A stretch of DNA of 64,000 nucleotides from Herbaspirillum frisingense GSF30 (lineage in GTDB: Bacteria; Pseudomonadota; Gammaproteobacteria; Burkholderiales; Burkholderiaceae_D): contig NZ_AEEC02000021.1 in NCBI RefSeq assembly GCF_000300975.2, positions 1 to 64,000 of the forward strand. Reading direction: 5' to 3'. A program made the translations under genes and the position numbers. The stretch's first letter is position 1, and each line of letters begins with the position of its first letter. Below are positions 43,107-52,135 of the stretch, piece by piece. The notes beneath the pieces are model-generated. The model ran no database searches, was not told the origin of the DNA, and saw only the letters and a list, made by a program, of their open reading frames with translations.

Positions 43107-44660
43107 TCATTCTGTGACAGGGGACTTCTTGCGCGACTTGGGCATGTCCACGAAGATCACGCTGCCTTGCGGCTTCTTGCCGAACAGGCTGCCGTCGGAG
43201 ACGCCACCGGAACAACCGTTGCCGAAGCTGAAGCCGCAACTGCCCTTGTCGTTGAAGCTGTCTTCCACCATTTCCTTGTGCGAGGACGGCACCACGAAGC
43301 GGTCTTCGTAGTTGGCGATGGCCAGGGTCTGGTACATGTCCTCGACCTCATCCGCCTGCAGGCCGACCTGCTGCAGCAGCGCTTCTTCCTGTCGGCCGTG
43401 GACGGTCTGGGCGCGCTTGTAGGCGCGCATGGCCAAGAGGCGTTGCAGGGCGTTGAGGATGGGCGCTTCCTGGCCGGCGGTGAGCAGGTTGGCGAGATAG
43501 CGCAGCGGGATGCGCAGCGATTTCACGTCGGGGATGATGCCGTCCATCCCCATGTGGCCGGCTTCGGCCGCCTTCTGGATCGGCGACAGCGGCGGGATGT
43601 ACCAGACCATGGGCAGGGTGCGGTATTCCGGATGCAGGGGGAAGGCGATCTTCCATTGCATGGCCATCTTGTACACCGGCGAGCGGCGTGCCGATTCCAG
43701 CCAGCTCTCGGCGATGCCCTGGCGGCGCGCCTCGGCGATCACGGCCGGGTCGTGCGGGTCGAGGAAGCAGTCCAGCTGGGCCTGGTAGAGCGCCTGCTCG
43801 TCGGCCACCGAGGCCGCCGCTTGGATGCGGTCGGCGTCATACAGCAGCACGCCCAGGTAGCGGATGCGCCCGACGCAGGTTTCCGAGCACACGGTGGGCT
43901 GGCCGGCCTCGATGCGGGGATAGCAGAAGGTGCATTTCTCGGCCTTGCCGGAGCTCCAGTTGTAGTAGATCTTCTTGTACGGGCAACCGGAGATGCACAT
44001 GCGCCAGCCACGGCACTTGTCCTGGTCCACCAGCACGATGCCGTCATCCTCGCGCTTGTAGATCGAGCCCGACGGGCAGGATGCTACGCAGGCCGGGTTC
44101 AGGCAGTGTTCGCACAGGCGCGGCAGGTACATCATGAAGGTCGATTCGAAGCTGCTGTGCATCTCCTTCTGCACGCCCTCGAACAGCGCATCCTGGCTAC
44201 GGGCGCTGAACTCGCCGCCGAGATCGTCTTCCCAGTTCGGCCCCCAGGTGATCTTGTCCATCTTCTTGCCGGTCAGCACCGAGATCGGCCGTGCCGTGGG
44301 CGGGGTCTGCATCAGGGGTGCCTTCTGCAGGTGTTCGTAATCGTAGGTGAAGGGCTCGTAGTAGTCGTCGATGGCCGGCAGGTTGGGATTGGCGAACAGA
44401 TTGGCCAGGATGCGCAGGCGGCCGCCCTGGCGCGGCTCCAGCTTGCCGGCGGTGGTGCGGGTCCAGCCGCCTTGCCACTTCTGCTGGTTTTCCCATTGCT
44501 TCGGATAGCCGATGCCGGGCTTGGTCTCGACATTGTTGAACCAGGCGTATTCCACGCCGTCGCGGCTGGTCCAGACGTTCTTGCAGGTCACCGAGCAGGT
44601 GTGGCAGCCGATGCACTTGTCCAGGTTGAGCACCATGCTCACTTGTGCGCGAATTCTCAT
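43107..44660 (-). CDS. narH: Respiratory nitrate reductase beta subunit
   Basis: A 517-residue iron-sulfur subunit. Four cysteine groups are visible (CIGCHTCSVTC, CEHCLNPACVASC, CRGWRMCISGC, CTFCYPRIEAG...CSETC); the Trp in the third group marks the 3Fe-4S cluster, as in known NarH. The ATG of MRIRAQVSMVLNLDKC is the true start: it overlaps the narG stop (ATGA). The open frame continues upstream only as a shadow of narG. Confidence 0.96.
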   Translation of the reverse strand: MRIRAQVSMVLNLDKCIGCHTCSVTCKNVWTSRDGVEYAWFNNVETKPGIGYPKQWENQQKWQGGWTRTTAGKLEPRQGGRLRILANLFANPNLPAIDDYYEPFTYDYEHLQKAPLMQTPPTARPISVLTGKKMDKITWGPNWEDDLGGEFSARSQDALFEGVQKEMHSSFESTFMMYLPRLCEHCLNPACVASCPSGSIYKREDDGIVLVDQDKCRGWRMCISGCPYKKIYYNWSSGKAEKCTFCYPRIEAGQPTVCSETCVGRIRYLGVLLYDADRIQAAASVADEQALYQAQLDCFLDPHDPAVIAEARRQGIAESWLESARRSPVYKMAMQWKIAFPLHPEYRTLPMVWYIPPLSPIQKAAEAGHMGMDGIIPDVKSLRIPLRYLANLLTAGQEAPILNALQRLLAMRAYKRAQTVHGRQEEALLQQVGLQADEVEDMYQTLAIANYEDRFVVPSSHKEMVEDSFNDKGSCGFSFGNGCSGGVSDGSLFGKKPQGSVIFVDMPKSRKKSPVTE

Positions 44661-47600
44661 GATGCCGTCCTTTCTTGCAGGCTGCCGTCGAGCCAGTCGA
44701 CCTTGTTCATCTTGCGCAGGATGATGAACTCGTCGCGATTGCTGCCGACGGTGCCGTAGTAGTTGAAGCCATAGGCCAGTTGCGCATAGCCGCCGATCAT
44801 GTGGGTTGGCTTGAGCACCGCCCGCGTGACCGAGTTGTGGATGCCGCCGCGCTTTCCGCTCAGTTGCGCGCCGGGGGTGTTCACGATCTTTTCCTGGGCG
44901 TGGTACATCAGGCAGATGCCGCCCGGGATGCGCTGGCTCACCACCACGCGCGCGGTCAGGGTGCCGTTGCTGTTGAAGACTTCGACCCAGTCGTTGTCCA
45001 CCAGTCCTGCGGACTTGGCGTCGTCTTCCGAAATCCAGACATGCGGCCCGCCGCGACTCAAGGTGAGCATGCGCAGGTTGTCCGAGTAGGTGGAGTGGAT
45101 GCCCCACTTCTGGTGCGGCGTGAGGAAGTTGAGCACGATCTCCTTCTCGCCATTGGGGTGCCGCCCGAGCATGGGCGCTACCGTCTTGGTATCGACCGCC
45201 GGTTTGTAGACGCACAGGCCTTCACCGAAATCCAGCATCCAGCGGTGGTCCTGGTAGAACTGCTGGCGGCCGCTCAGGGTGCGCCAGGGAATGAGTTCAT
45301 GCACATTGGTATAGCCGGCGTTATAGCTGACCTCTTCTGACTCAAGACCCGACCAGGTCGGCGCCGAGATGATCTTGCGCGGCTGCGCCTGGACGTCGCG
45401 GAAACGGATCTTGTCGTGCTCGCGGCCCCGCGCCAGGTGGGTGTGGTCGCGCCCGGTGATCTTGCCCAGTGCTTCCCAGGCCTTGACCGAGACATGGCCG
45501 TTGGTTTCTGGAGCGAAGCTGAGGATCATCTCGCAGGCATCGATGGCGCTGTCCAGCCGTGGGCGGCCCTGGCTGACGCCGGGCTCGGTGACGCGCCTGT
45601 TCAGTGCGCCCAGTTCGCCCACCTCATGTTCGGTGTTCCAGTTGATGCCCTTGCCGCCGTTGCCCAGCTTGTCCAGCAGCGGGCCGACCGAGGTGAACTT
45701 CTTGTAGATGTCTCGGTAGTTGCGTTCCACCACCATGAAATTGGGGGCGGTCTTGCCGGGGATGAGGTCGCATTCGCCCTTCTTCCAGTCCTTCGGTTCG
45801 AAGGGCTGGCCCAGTTCAGCCGGGGTGTCGTGCATCAGCGGCTGCAGCACGATGTCGCTGCGGGTGCCGAGGTATTCGCCACCGATCTGGCTGAACTTGC
45901 TGGCGATGCCCTTGTAGATTTCCCAGTCGGTCTTGCTCTCCCACAGCGGTTGCACCGCTTCGGACAGCGGATGGATGAAGGGATGCATGTCCGAGGTGTT
46001 GAGGTCATCCTTTTCGTACCAGGTGGCGGTGGGCAGCACGATGTCGGCATACAGGCAGGTGGTGCTCATGCGGAAGTCCAGCGTCACCAGCAGGTCCAGC
46101 TTGCCCTCGGCAGCCTCTTCCCGGTACTTGACCTCGGCCGGGCGGATGGCCTGCCCGGCGTCGTCGAACAGCGCATGCTGGGTCCCCAGCAGGTATTTCA
46201 GGAAATACTCGTGGCCCTTGCCGGAACTGCCCAGGATGTTGGAGCGCCAGACAAACATGTTGCGCGGGAAGTTCTTCGGGTTGTCGGGGTCGTCACAGCT
46301 CATGTTGACGGTGCCGGACTTCAGGGCTGCCTTCAGGTAGTCCTGCGGGGTCTGGCCCAGTGCCTGGGCGGCGTCGCACACGTCCAGCGGATTGGTTTCC
46401 AGCTGCGGGGCCGAGGGCAGCCAGCCCATGCGTTCGGAGCGTGCGTTCATGTCGATCATGCTCATGCCGGCCAGCTTGTCCTTGTCGGCGGTGGGGGCGA
46501 CGATCTCGTCCAGGCCCAGCTTTTCGTGACGCCACTGGCTGGTGTGGGCGTAGAAGAAGCTGGTGCCGTTCATCTGCCGGGGCGGGCGCACCCAGTCGGT
46601 GGCGAAGGCCAGCGGCGCCCAGCCGAACTGCGGGCGCAGCTTTTCCTGTCCCACGTAGTGCGCCCAGCCACCGCCGGACTTGCCCACGCAACCGCACATC
46701 ATCAGCAGGTTGATGATGCCGCGATAGATCATGTCGTTGTGGTACCAGTGATTGAGCGCGGCGCCGACGATGACCATGCTCTTGCCCTCGGTGTCGTGGG
46801 CGTTCTGCGCGAACTCGCGTGCCACCTGGATCACCAGCTCGCGCTTGACGCCGGTGTGCTTCTCCTGCCACGCCGGTGTGTAGGGAATGTCGTCGTCATA
46901 GGACTGCGCAATCTGGCCGCCCAGACCCTGGTCCACGCCATAGTTGGCCATCATCAGGTCGTGCACGGTGGCCACCAGCGCGGTGCTGCCGTTGGCCAGG
47001 CGTACGTGGCGCACCGGCACGCGGCGCTCCTGCAATTGCTCGGCGTCCTCGCCGCCGAAGTAGTTGAAGGTGACTGGGACCACCTCGTCGTGCCGGTCCA
47101 CCAGCGAGAGCAGCGGATCGATCTCGCGACCGGAGTGACCGTCCCGGCTTTCCAGGTTCCAGCGGCCCAGCTTGGCGCCGTCGTTGACCTGGCCCTCGCC
47201 CCAGCGGTAGCCGATGGAACCGTTGGGCGCGACGATCTGGCCGGTGGTGGCATCGATGGCCAGGGTCTTCCAGTCGGCGTTGTTGGCTTCTTCCAGCTGG
47301 CCGGGCATCTGCGAGGCGCGCAGCAACTGCTCCGGCAGGTAGCGGCCGTCGCGTTCCACCAGTCGTACCAGCATGGGCAGGTCGGTGTATTGCCGGACGT
47401 AGTGGCGGAAGTAGGGCGAGGGGCGCTGCAGGTGGAATTCCTTGAGGATCACATGGCCCATGGCCATGGCCAGCGCGGCGTCGGTACCCGGGCGCGGGGC
47501 CAGCCAGATGTCGCCGAACTTGACCATCTCGCCGAAGTCCGAGGACACCGCCACGGTCTTGGTCCCCTTGTAGCGCACCTCGGTGTAGAAGTGGGCGTCG

Positions 47601-48385
47601 GGGGTGCGGGTCTGCGGCACGTTGGAGCCCCATACCATCAGGTAGGTGGCGTTGTACCAGTCGGACGATTCCGGCACGTCGGTCTGCTCGCCCCAGATCT
47701 GCGGGCTGGCGGGCGGCAGGTCGCAGTACCAGTCGTAGAAGGACAGGGCCACGCCGCCGATGAGGCTCAGGTAACGGGCGCCGGCCGCATACGACACCAT
47801 CGACATGGCCGGGATGGGCGAGAAGCCGATCACCCGGTCCGGGCCGTACTGCTTGATGGTGTAGGCATTGGCGGCGGCGATGATTTCGTTGGCGGTATCC
47901 CAGTCGGCCCGCACGAAGCCACCCTGGCCGCGCACCGACTTGTAGCTTTTTGCACGGGCGGGGTCGCTGGTGATGGCGGCCCAGGCCTCGACCGGGCCCA
48001 GGGTGCGGCGCGCCTCCTGCCACAGTTGCATGAGACGGCCGCGGATCATCGGGTACTTCACCCGCTGGGCGGAGTAGACGTACCAGCTATAGGAGGCGCC
48101 ACGCGGGCAGCCGCGCGGCTCGTGGTTGGGCAGGTCGGGACGGGTACGGGGATAGTCGGTCTGCTGGGTTTCCCAGGTGATCAGGCCGTTCTTGACATAG
48201 ACCTTCCAGGAGCAGGACCCGGTGCAGTTGACCCCGTGCGTGGAGCGCACCACCTTGTCGTGCTGCCAGCGGCTGCGGTAGGCGTTTTCCCATTGGCGGT
48301 CTTCGTCGACCACGGCGCCATGGCCATCGGCGAAGGTGGACTTCACCCGCGACATGAACTTCAATCGGTCCAGAAAATGACTCAT
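44657..48385 (-). CDS. narG: Respiratory nitrate reductase alpha (molybdenum) subunit
   Basis: A 1242-residue cytoplasm-facing catalytic subunit that reduces nitrate to nitrite. The FS0 ligands H50, C54, C58 and C93 and the Mo-coordinating Asp region (DVPESSDWYNATYLMVWGSN) are conserved. The start MSHFLDRL is the family N-terminus. narG begins 168 bases after narK2, with a palindrome in the gap (48529-48546), so it may have its own promoter. No Tat leader is evident apart from the usual vestigial NarG N-terminus. Confidence 0.97.
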   Translation of the reverse strand: MSHFLDRLKFMSRVKSTFADGHGAVVDEDRQWENAYRSRWQHDKVVRSTHGVNCTGSCSWKVYVKNGLITWETQQTDYPRTRPDLPNHEPRGCPRGASYSWYVYSAQRVKYPMIRGRLMQLWQEARRTLGPVEAWAAITSDPARAKSYKSVRGQGGFVRADWDTANEIIAAANAYTIKQYGPDRVIGFSPIPAMSMVSYAAGARYLSLIGGVALSFYDWYCDLPPASPQIWGEQTDVPESSDWYNATYLMVWGSNVPQTRTPDAHFYTEVRYKGTKTVAVSSDFGEMVKFGDIWLAPRPGTDAALAMAMGHVILKEFHLQRPSPYFRHYVRQYTDLPMLVRLVERDGRYLPEQLLRASQMPGQLEEANNADWKTLAIDATTGQIVAPNGSIGYRWGEGQVNDGAKLGRWNLESRDGHSGREIDPLLSLVDRHDEVVPVTFNYFGGEDAEQLQERRVPVRHVRLANGSTALVATVHDLMMANYGVDQGLGGQIAQSYDDDIPYTPAWQEKHTGVKRELVIQVAREFAQNAHDTEGKSMVIVGAALNHWYHNDMIYRGIINLLMMCGCVGKSGGGWAHYVGQEKLRPQFGWAPLAFATDWVRPPRQMNGTSFFYAHTSQWRHEKLGLDEIVAPTADKDKLAGMSMIDMNARSERMGWLPSAPQLETNPLDVCDAAQALGQTPQDYLKAALKSGTVNMSCDDPDNPKNFPRNMFVWRSNILGSSGKGHEYFLKYLLGTQHALFDDAGQAIRPAEVKYREEAAEGKLDLLVTLDFRMSTTCLYADIVLPTATWYEKDDLNTSDMHPFIHPLSEAVQPLWESKTDWEIYKGIASKFSQIGGEYLGTRSDIVLQPLMHDTPAELGQPFEPKDWKKGECDLIPGKTAPNFMVVERNYRDIYKKFTSVGPLLDKLGNGGKGINWNTEHEVGELGALNRRVTEPGVSQGRPRLDSAIDACEMILSFAPETNGHVSVKAWEALGKITGRDHTHLARGREHDKIRFRDVQAQPRKIISAPTWSGLESEEVSYNAGYTNVHELIPWRTLSGRQQFYQDHRWMLDFGEGLCVYKPAVDTKTVAPMLGRHPNGEKEIVLNFLTPHQKWGIHSTYSDNLRMLTLSRGGPHVWISEDDAKSAGLVDNDWVEVFNSNGTLTARVVVSQRIPGGICLMYHAQEKIVNTPGAQLSGKRGGIHNSVTRAVLKPTHMIGGYAQLAYGFNYYGTVGSNRDEFIILRKMNKVDWLDGSLQERTAS

Positions 48386-48528
48386 CGTGAATCCTCGGTT
48401 GCGTGGGTGCATACCCCACCTGCGTTATCGATATGGGCAGTCTTGATGGTTGGAAAGTGTAGGCAGGCGCCCCGTCCCTGCCTATTCACCGGCTTGGTCG
48501 GGGCAGCCATCCAGGCGGCGGAGGCGGG

Positions 48529-48546
48529 CTAGTTCGAAAGAACTAG
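48529..48546. promoter_or_regulatory. Palindrome CTAGTTC-GAAA-GAACTAG upstream of narG
   Basis: Perfect 7-bp arms with a 4-base loop, extended by imperfect GGG/GCC pairs; it lies 8 bases after the narK2 stop and about 145 bases before narG. The heptamers CTAGTTC and GAACTAG are also the core of the palindrome upstream of narK1. It might be a terminator-like hairpin (no T-tract) or a regulator site. Elsewhere in the gap, an ATCAA half-site near 48441 is too incomplete to call an FNR box. Confidence 0.5.
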
Positions 48547-48553
48547 GCCGGGG

Positions 48554-49936
48554 TCAGCACGGCATGGGCGCGCCCTTGCGGGCGTAGTACCACCAGGTGA
48601 TGAGCATGCAGCTGGCATAGAAGCCGACGAAGACGACCATCGCCATGTCCGGCGCGCCGGTCATACTGATCGAGGTGCCGAAGCTCTGCGGGATGAAGAA
48701 GCCGCCATAGGCGCCGATGGCACCGGAGAACCCCAGTACGGCCGCCGACTCCTTGCCCGCATCCAGGCGGGCCTGCTGCAGCGCCGCTTCGCCTTGTCCC
48801 GCGGCAGCGCGCTCGCGCTCGGTCTGGAAGATGATGGGAATCATGCAGAAGGTCGAGCCATTGCCCAGTCCGGTGAGGATGAACATGCCGATGAAGGAGG
48901 CCAGGAACAGCGTGAACTGGTGCGTATGCAGGGCCGGCAGGATGCCCAGCAGGATGGTCAGCCCCATGGCCAGGAACACCCACAGCGTGACGCGCGCGCC
49001 GCCGATGCGGTCCGAGATCATGCCGCCCAGCGGCCGCGCCAGGGCACCGGCCAGCGGGCCGAGGAAGGCGAAGCGGGCGACTTCCACCTCCGGGAACTGG
49101 GCCTTGATCAACATCGCAAACGCCGCCGAAAAACCGATGAAGGAGCCGAAGGTGCCGACATACAGCCAGCACATCAGCCAGTTGTGCTTGCGCTTGAAGA
49201 TCACCGCCTGGTCGGCCAGTGACGCCTGGGCAGAGGCAATGTCGTTCATGCCGAACCAGGCTGCCAGGGTGGCGGCGACGATGAAGGGGACCCAGATGAA
49301 GCCGGCATTGGCCAGCCAGTAGCTGCTGTCCAGGCCACTCTTGGGATCATGGAAGAGCACTCCCTGGCCGGCGATGGAGGTGGCGAACACGGCCGAGGAA
49401 ATCACCAGCGGCGTGACCAGTTGCACCACCGAGACGCCCAGGTTGCCGATGCCGGCATTCATGCCGGTGGCGTAGCCTTTGCGCGCCTTGGGGAAGAAGA
49501 AGCTGATGTTGGCCATACTGGAACTGAAATTGCCGCCGCCCAGCCCGCACAGCAAGGCCAGGCCCAGCAGGGTGGAGTAGCTGGTGCCGGGGTCGCGCAG
49601 GGCCAGGCCCATGCCGATGGCGGGGATCAGCAGACTGGCGGTGGAAATGGCGGTCCAGCGACGCCCGCCGAACACCGGCACCAGGAAGGAATAGAAGATC
49701 CGCAGCGTGGCGCCCGAGAGGGCGGGCAAGGCCGTCAGGAAGAACAACTGGTCCTTGCTGAAGTGAAAGCCGGCCTTGTCCAGGTTGGCGGCCACCACGC
49801 TCCACAGCATCCAGACTGCGAAGGCCAGCATCAGGCAGGGGATGGAGATCCAGAGATTGCGGTTGGCGACCGGCTCGCCTTGCTTGCGCCAGAAGTCCGG
49901 GTTTTCCGGCTCCCATCGCGTGAGTACGTGGTTCAT
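48554..49936 (-). CDS. narK: Nitrate/nitrite antiporter, NarK2 type
   Basis: A 460-residue MFS protein of the nitrate/nitrite porter family with 12 segments; the nitrate signature GLGGGNFSSSMANISFFFPKARKG is present, as is a second one (LGNGSTFCMIPIIFQ). This resembles the NarK2 group that exchanges nitrate for nitrite. Downstream of narK1 with 25 bases between them, as in the fused or paired NarK1-NarK2 systems of other denitrifiers. Confidence 0.92.
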   Translation of the reverse strand: MNHVLTRWEPENPDFWRKQGEPVANRNLWISIPCLMLAFAVWMLWSVVAANLDKAGFHFSKDQLFFLTALPALSGATLRIFYSFLVPVFGGRRWTAISTASLLIPAIGMGLALRDPGTSYSTLLGLALLCGLGGGNFSSSMANISFFFPKARKGYATGMNAGIGNLGVSVVQLVTPLVISSAVFATSIAGQGVLFHDPKSGLDSSYWLANAGFIWVPFIVAATLAAWFGMNDIASAQASLADQAVIFKRKHNWLMCWLYVGTFGSFIGFSAAFAMLIKAQFPEVEVARFAFLGPLAGALARPLGGMISDRIGGARVTLWVFLAMGLTILLGILPALHTHQFTLFLASFIGMFILTGLGNGSTFCMIPIIFQTERERAAAGQGEAALQQARLDAGKESAAVLGFSGAIGAYGGFFIPQSFGTSISMTGAPDMAMVVFVGFYASCMLITWWYYARKGAPMPC

Positions 49937-49961
49937 GAGGTGTCCTTGAAATGGGAAGGGA

Positions 49962-51209
49962 TCAGTCGGCCGCCAGGGCTTTGCGTGGCGCTTGCAGGCC
50001 TTCGCGGCGGAACTGGAAGTGCATCCACACCAGCGAAATGCAGACCGTGCCGTAGAGCAGCATGAAGCAGGAGCTGCGTACGCCTGTGAGGTCCAGCACC
50101 ACGCCGAACAGGATGGGCAGGATGAAGCCGCCCAGCCCGCCGGCCAGGCCGACGATGCCGGAGACCGCGCCGATGTTGCCGCTGTAGTCGTCGGAGATGA
50201 ACTTGAAGACCGAGGCCTTGCCCACCGCCATGGCCACGCCGACCACCATCAGCAGCGCCGTGAAGAGCACCGGGTTCAGGCCGATGTGGAAGGTCCTTGT
50301 GCCGCCCACGGTCTGGATGGCGAAATCGGTCTGTGGATAAGACAGCAGGAAGAAGGCGACCCAGCACACCCACATCACCCACCAGGTGACCTGGTAGGCA
50401 CCGTACTTGTCGGAGAGCCAGCCGCCCACGGCACGCAGCACACCGCCCGGCAGCGAGAAGCAGGCCGCCAGCAGGGCGGCGGTCTTGATGTCGAATCCGT
50501 ATTCGGTGACGTAGTACTTGACCATCCACAGGCTCAGGCCCACATAGCCGCCGAAGACCACCGAGTAGTACTGGCAATAGCGCCAGACCCTGGGGTCCTT
50601 GAGCATGCGCACCTGGTCCATGAAGCCGGTGTCGGACCTGACCTGGTGCGCCGGGTCGGTGGACGAGCCCAGCCAGAACAGCAGGGCTGCGGCCAGCATC
50701 AGGGCGGCATAGACCTTGGGCACCAGCATCCAGCCACCGGCGGCGATGAGCACCGGCGCCACGAACTTGTTGACCGCCGCGCCCGAGTTGCCGGCGCCGA
50801 ACACGCCCATGGCCAGGCCCTGGCGTTCCTTCTTGAACCAGCGCGCCACATAGGGCGTGCCGACCGAGAAGGAACCGCCGGCCAGGCCCACGAACAGGCC
50901 CAGTACCAGGAAGTGCCAGAAGGCGGTGGCGTAGGAAATCAGCCAGATCGGAACCACCGTGCACAGCATCAGGATGAAGAAGACGATGCGCCCGCCGTAG
51001 CGGTCGGTCCAGATGCCCAGCGGCACCCGGATCAGGGAGCCGGTCAGCACCGGCGTGGCGGTGAGCAGGCCGAATTCGGTTTCGTTCAGGTGCAGGGCAT
51101 TCTTGATGGGGATGCCGATGACCCCGAACATCATCCAGATGGTGAAGCAGACGGTAAACGCGAGCGTGCTGGAACCCAGCACGCCATAGGCCTTGCGCTG
51201 GTCGGACAT
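49962..51209 (-). CDS. narK: Nitrate transporter, NarK1 type
   Basis: A 415-residue nitrate porter with 12 segments; signature GLAGGSFSVGTPYVARWFKKERQGLAMGVFGAGNSG and, later, VGKASVFKFISDDYSGNIGAVSGIVG. This places it with NarK1 proteins, thought to be nitrate/proton symporters that start nitrate uptake before nitrite has accumulated. First gene of the nar cluster on the minus strand; GGAGG precedes the ATG. Confidence 0.92.
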   Translation of the reverse strand: MSDQRKAYGVLGSSTLAFTVCFTIWMMFGVIGIPIKNALHLNETEFGLLTATPVLTGSLIRVPLGIWTDRYGGRIVFFILMLCTVVPIWLISYATAFWHFLVLGLFVGLAGGSFSVGTPYVARWFKKERQGLAMGVFGAGNSGAAVNKFVAPVLIAAGGWMLVPKVYAALMLAAALLFWLGSSTDPAHQVRSDTGFMDQVRMLKDPRVWRYCQYYSVVFGGYVGLSLWMVKYYVTEYGFDIKTAALLAACFSLPGGVLRAVGGWLSDKYGAYQVTWWVMWVCWVAFFLLSYPQTDFAIQTVGGTRTFHIGLNPVLFTALLMVVGVAMAVGKASVFKFISDDYSGNIGAVSGIVGLAGGLGGFILPILFGVVLDLTGVRSSCFMLLYGTVCISLVWMHFQFRREGLQAPRKALAAD

Positions 51210-51327
51210 GGAGCCTCCTGCGGATGTTGATCGATGGGTCCAGCTTAGCGATCGGTGCAGGCCGGCAACATCGGTCCGACGGAGAGGCGGGGGAAGGGAG
51301 AAGAGGGAGGCAGTAAGGGCAGGCTGC

Positions 51328-51355
51328 CCGCCGGAAGAACTAGTTCTTCCGGCGG
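51328..51355. promoter_or_regulatory. 28-bp perfect palindrome upstream of narK1
   Basis: Centred between 51341 and 51342, each half reading CCGCCGGAAGAACT or its complement, with the core GAACTAGTTC. It starts 17 bases after the stop of the preceding small gene and about 120 bases before narK1. It shares CTAGTTC/GAACTAG with the palindrome before narG. It lacks a T-tract, so a regulatory site or cruciform is as likely as a terminator. Confidence 0.6.
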
Positions 51356-51371
51356 AGCAGGTCAGGCCAGG

Positions 51372-51656
51372 TCAGCTTGCTGACAGGGTCTGCTCGGCTT
51401 TGTCCAGCCAGGTGGCGAGGCTGTCGGTGAGGTCCTTCTGGCTGAAGGAACAGCTTTCCTCGGTGAAGAGGCTGCCGGCTTCGAGGCGGCCCAGCAGGTC
51501 TTCGGCGACCTGCTGGTAACGGGGTGGCAGGGCCTGCATCACGTCGTCACGGGCGCGCCAGGTGGCGCACAGGGTGGCGATGCTGGCGCGTTGCTCGCAC
51601 AGGGCGGTGAGGGCCTCGCGCATGGGGGCCAGTTGCTGGGCGGCGGGGTGGCGCAT
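51372..51656 (-). CDS. Hypothetical 94-residue protein
   Basis: Not recognised. A small, soluble, helical-looking protein (MRHPAAQQLAPMREALTALCEQRASI, then ARDDVMQALPPRYQQVAEDLLGRLEAGSLF) without signal peptide or membrane segment. The ATG at 51656 has GGGAG six bases upstream; an earlier in-frame ATG at 51677 overlaps the preceding gene. Probably in one operon with the MAPEG gene and lying just upstream of the nar cluster, though a palindrome separates it from narK1. Confidence 0.65.
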   Translation of the reverse strand: MRHPAAQQLAPMREALTALCEQRASIATLCATWRARDDVMQALPPRYQQVAEDLLGRLEAGSLFTEESCSFSQKDLTDSLATWLDKAEQTLSAS

Positions 51657-51669
51657 GGTGGGCTCCCGG

Positions 51670-52050
51670 TCAGGCACGGGCGGCGATGACGAACAGGGCG
51701 ATCACGCTCAGGTAGCCGACCGCCCAGACCGCCGAGCGGGCCGAGGGTTTGTCGTTCAGGTAGAACAGGGTATAGAGCAGGCGGGCGGCGATGAAGACCA
51801 CGCTGGCGATGTCGATCTGGCCCTGGGCGGCACCGGCCTGCTGCGCCACCAGCACGGCGGCGGCGAAGAAGGGGAAGGCCTCGAAGTGGTTGCGGTGGGC
51901 GTAGTCGGCGCGGCGACGCACACCGGTCTGCTGGTCCAGCCAGGCACGCGGTTCGGCGTTGTCGAAGTCCTTGCGACCGCGCTTGGCCACCGCGATGGTG
52001 AACACCGGCATCAGGCCGGCGATCAGGATGCACCAGTTGGACAGGGTCAT
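51670..52050 (-). CDS. MAPEG family membrane protein
   Basis: A 126-residue protein with about four hydrophobic segments. The conserved MAPEG block RADYAHRNHFEAFPFFAAAVLVAQ is present, with the asparagine-rich helix typical of membrane-associated eicosanoid/glutathione metabolism proteins. Bacterial members are often glutathione S-transferase-like or of unknown role. It precedes the 94-residue gene with a short gap. Confidence 0.85.
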   Translation of the reverse strand: MTLSNWCILIAGLMPVFTIAVAKRGRKDFDNAEPRAWLDQQTGVRRRADYAHRNHFEAFPFFAAAVLVAQQAGAAQGQIDIASVVFIAARLLYTLFYLNDKPSARSAVWAVGYLSVIALFVIAARA

Positions 52051-52135
52051 GGGTTCAGTCTCCTTGTTGGGTTGTCGTGTTCGATGTTGCGTTCGATGTC
52101 GGGTATGGCGCGCCCAACGTGGGCTCAGGATGGGT

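Noticed and set aside
44661-45215. Upstream extension of narH by 185 codons
   Set aside because: Lies wholly inside narG in another frame; the conserved NarH N-terminus starts at 44660 with an ATGA overlap.
45416-48532. Plus-strand open frame of 1038 codons
   Set aside because: Antisense shadow of narG; repetitive His/Gly/Val-rich translation and no ribosome binding site.
51224-51240. Possible FNR box upstream of narK1 (and a similar one near 48441 upstream of narG)
   Set aside because: Only the ATCAA half matches TTGAT-N4-ATCAA; the other half is too different in both places.
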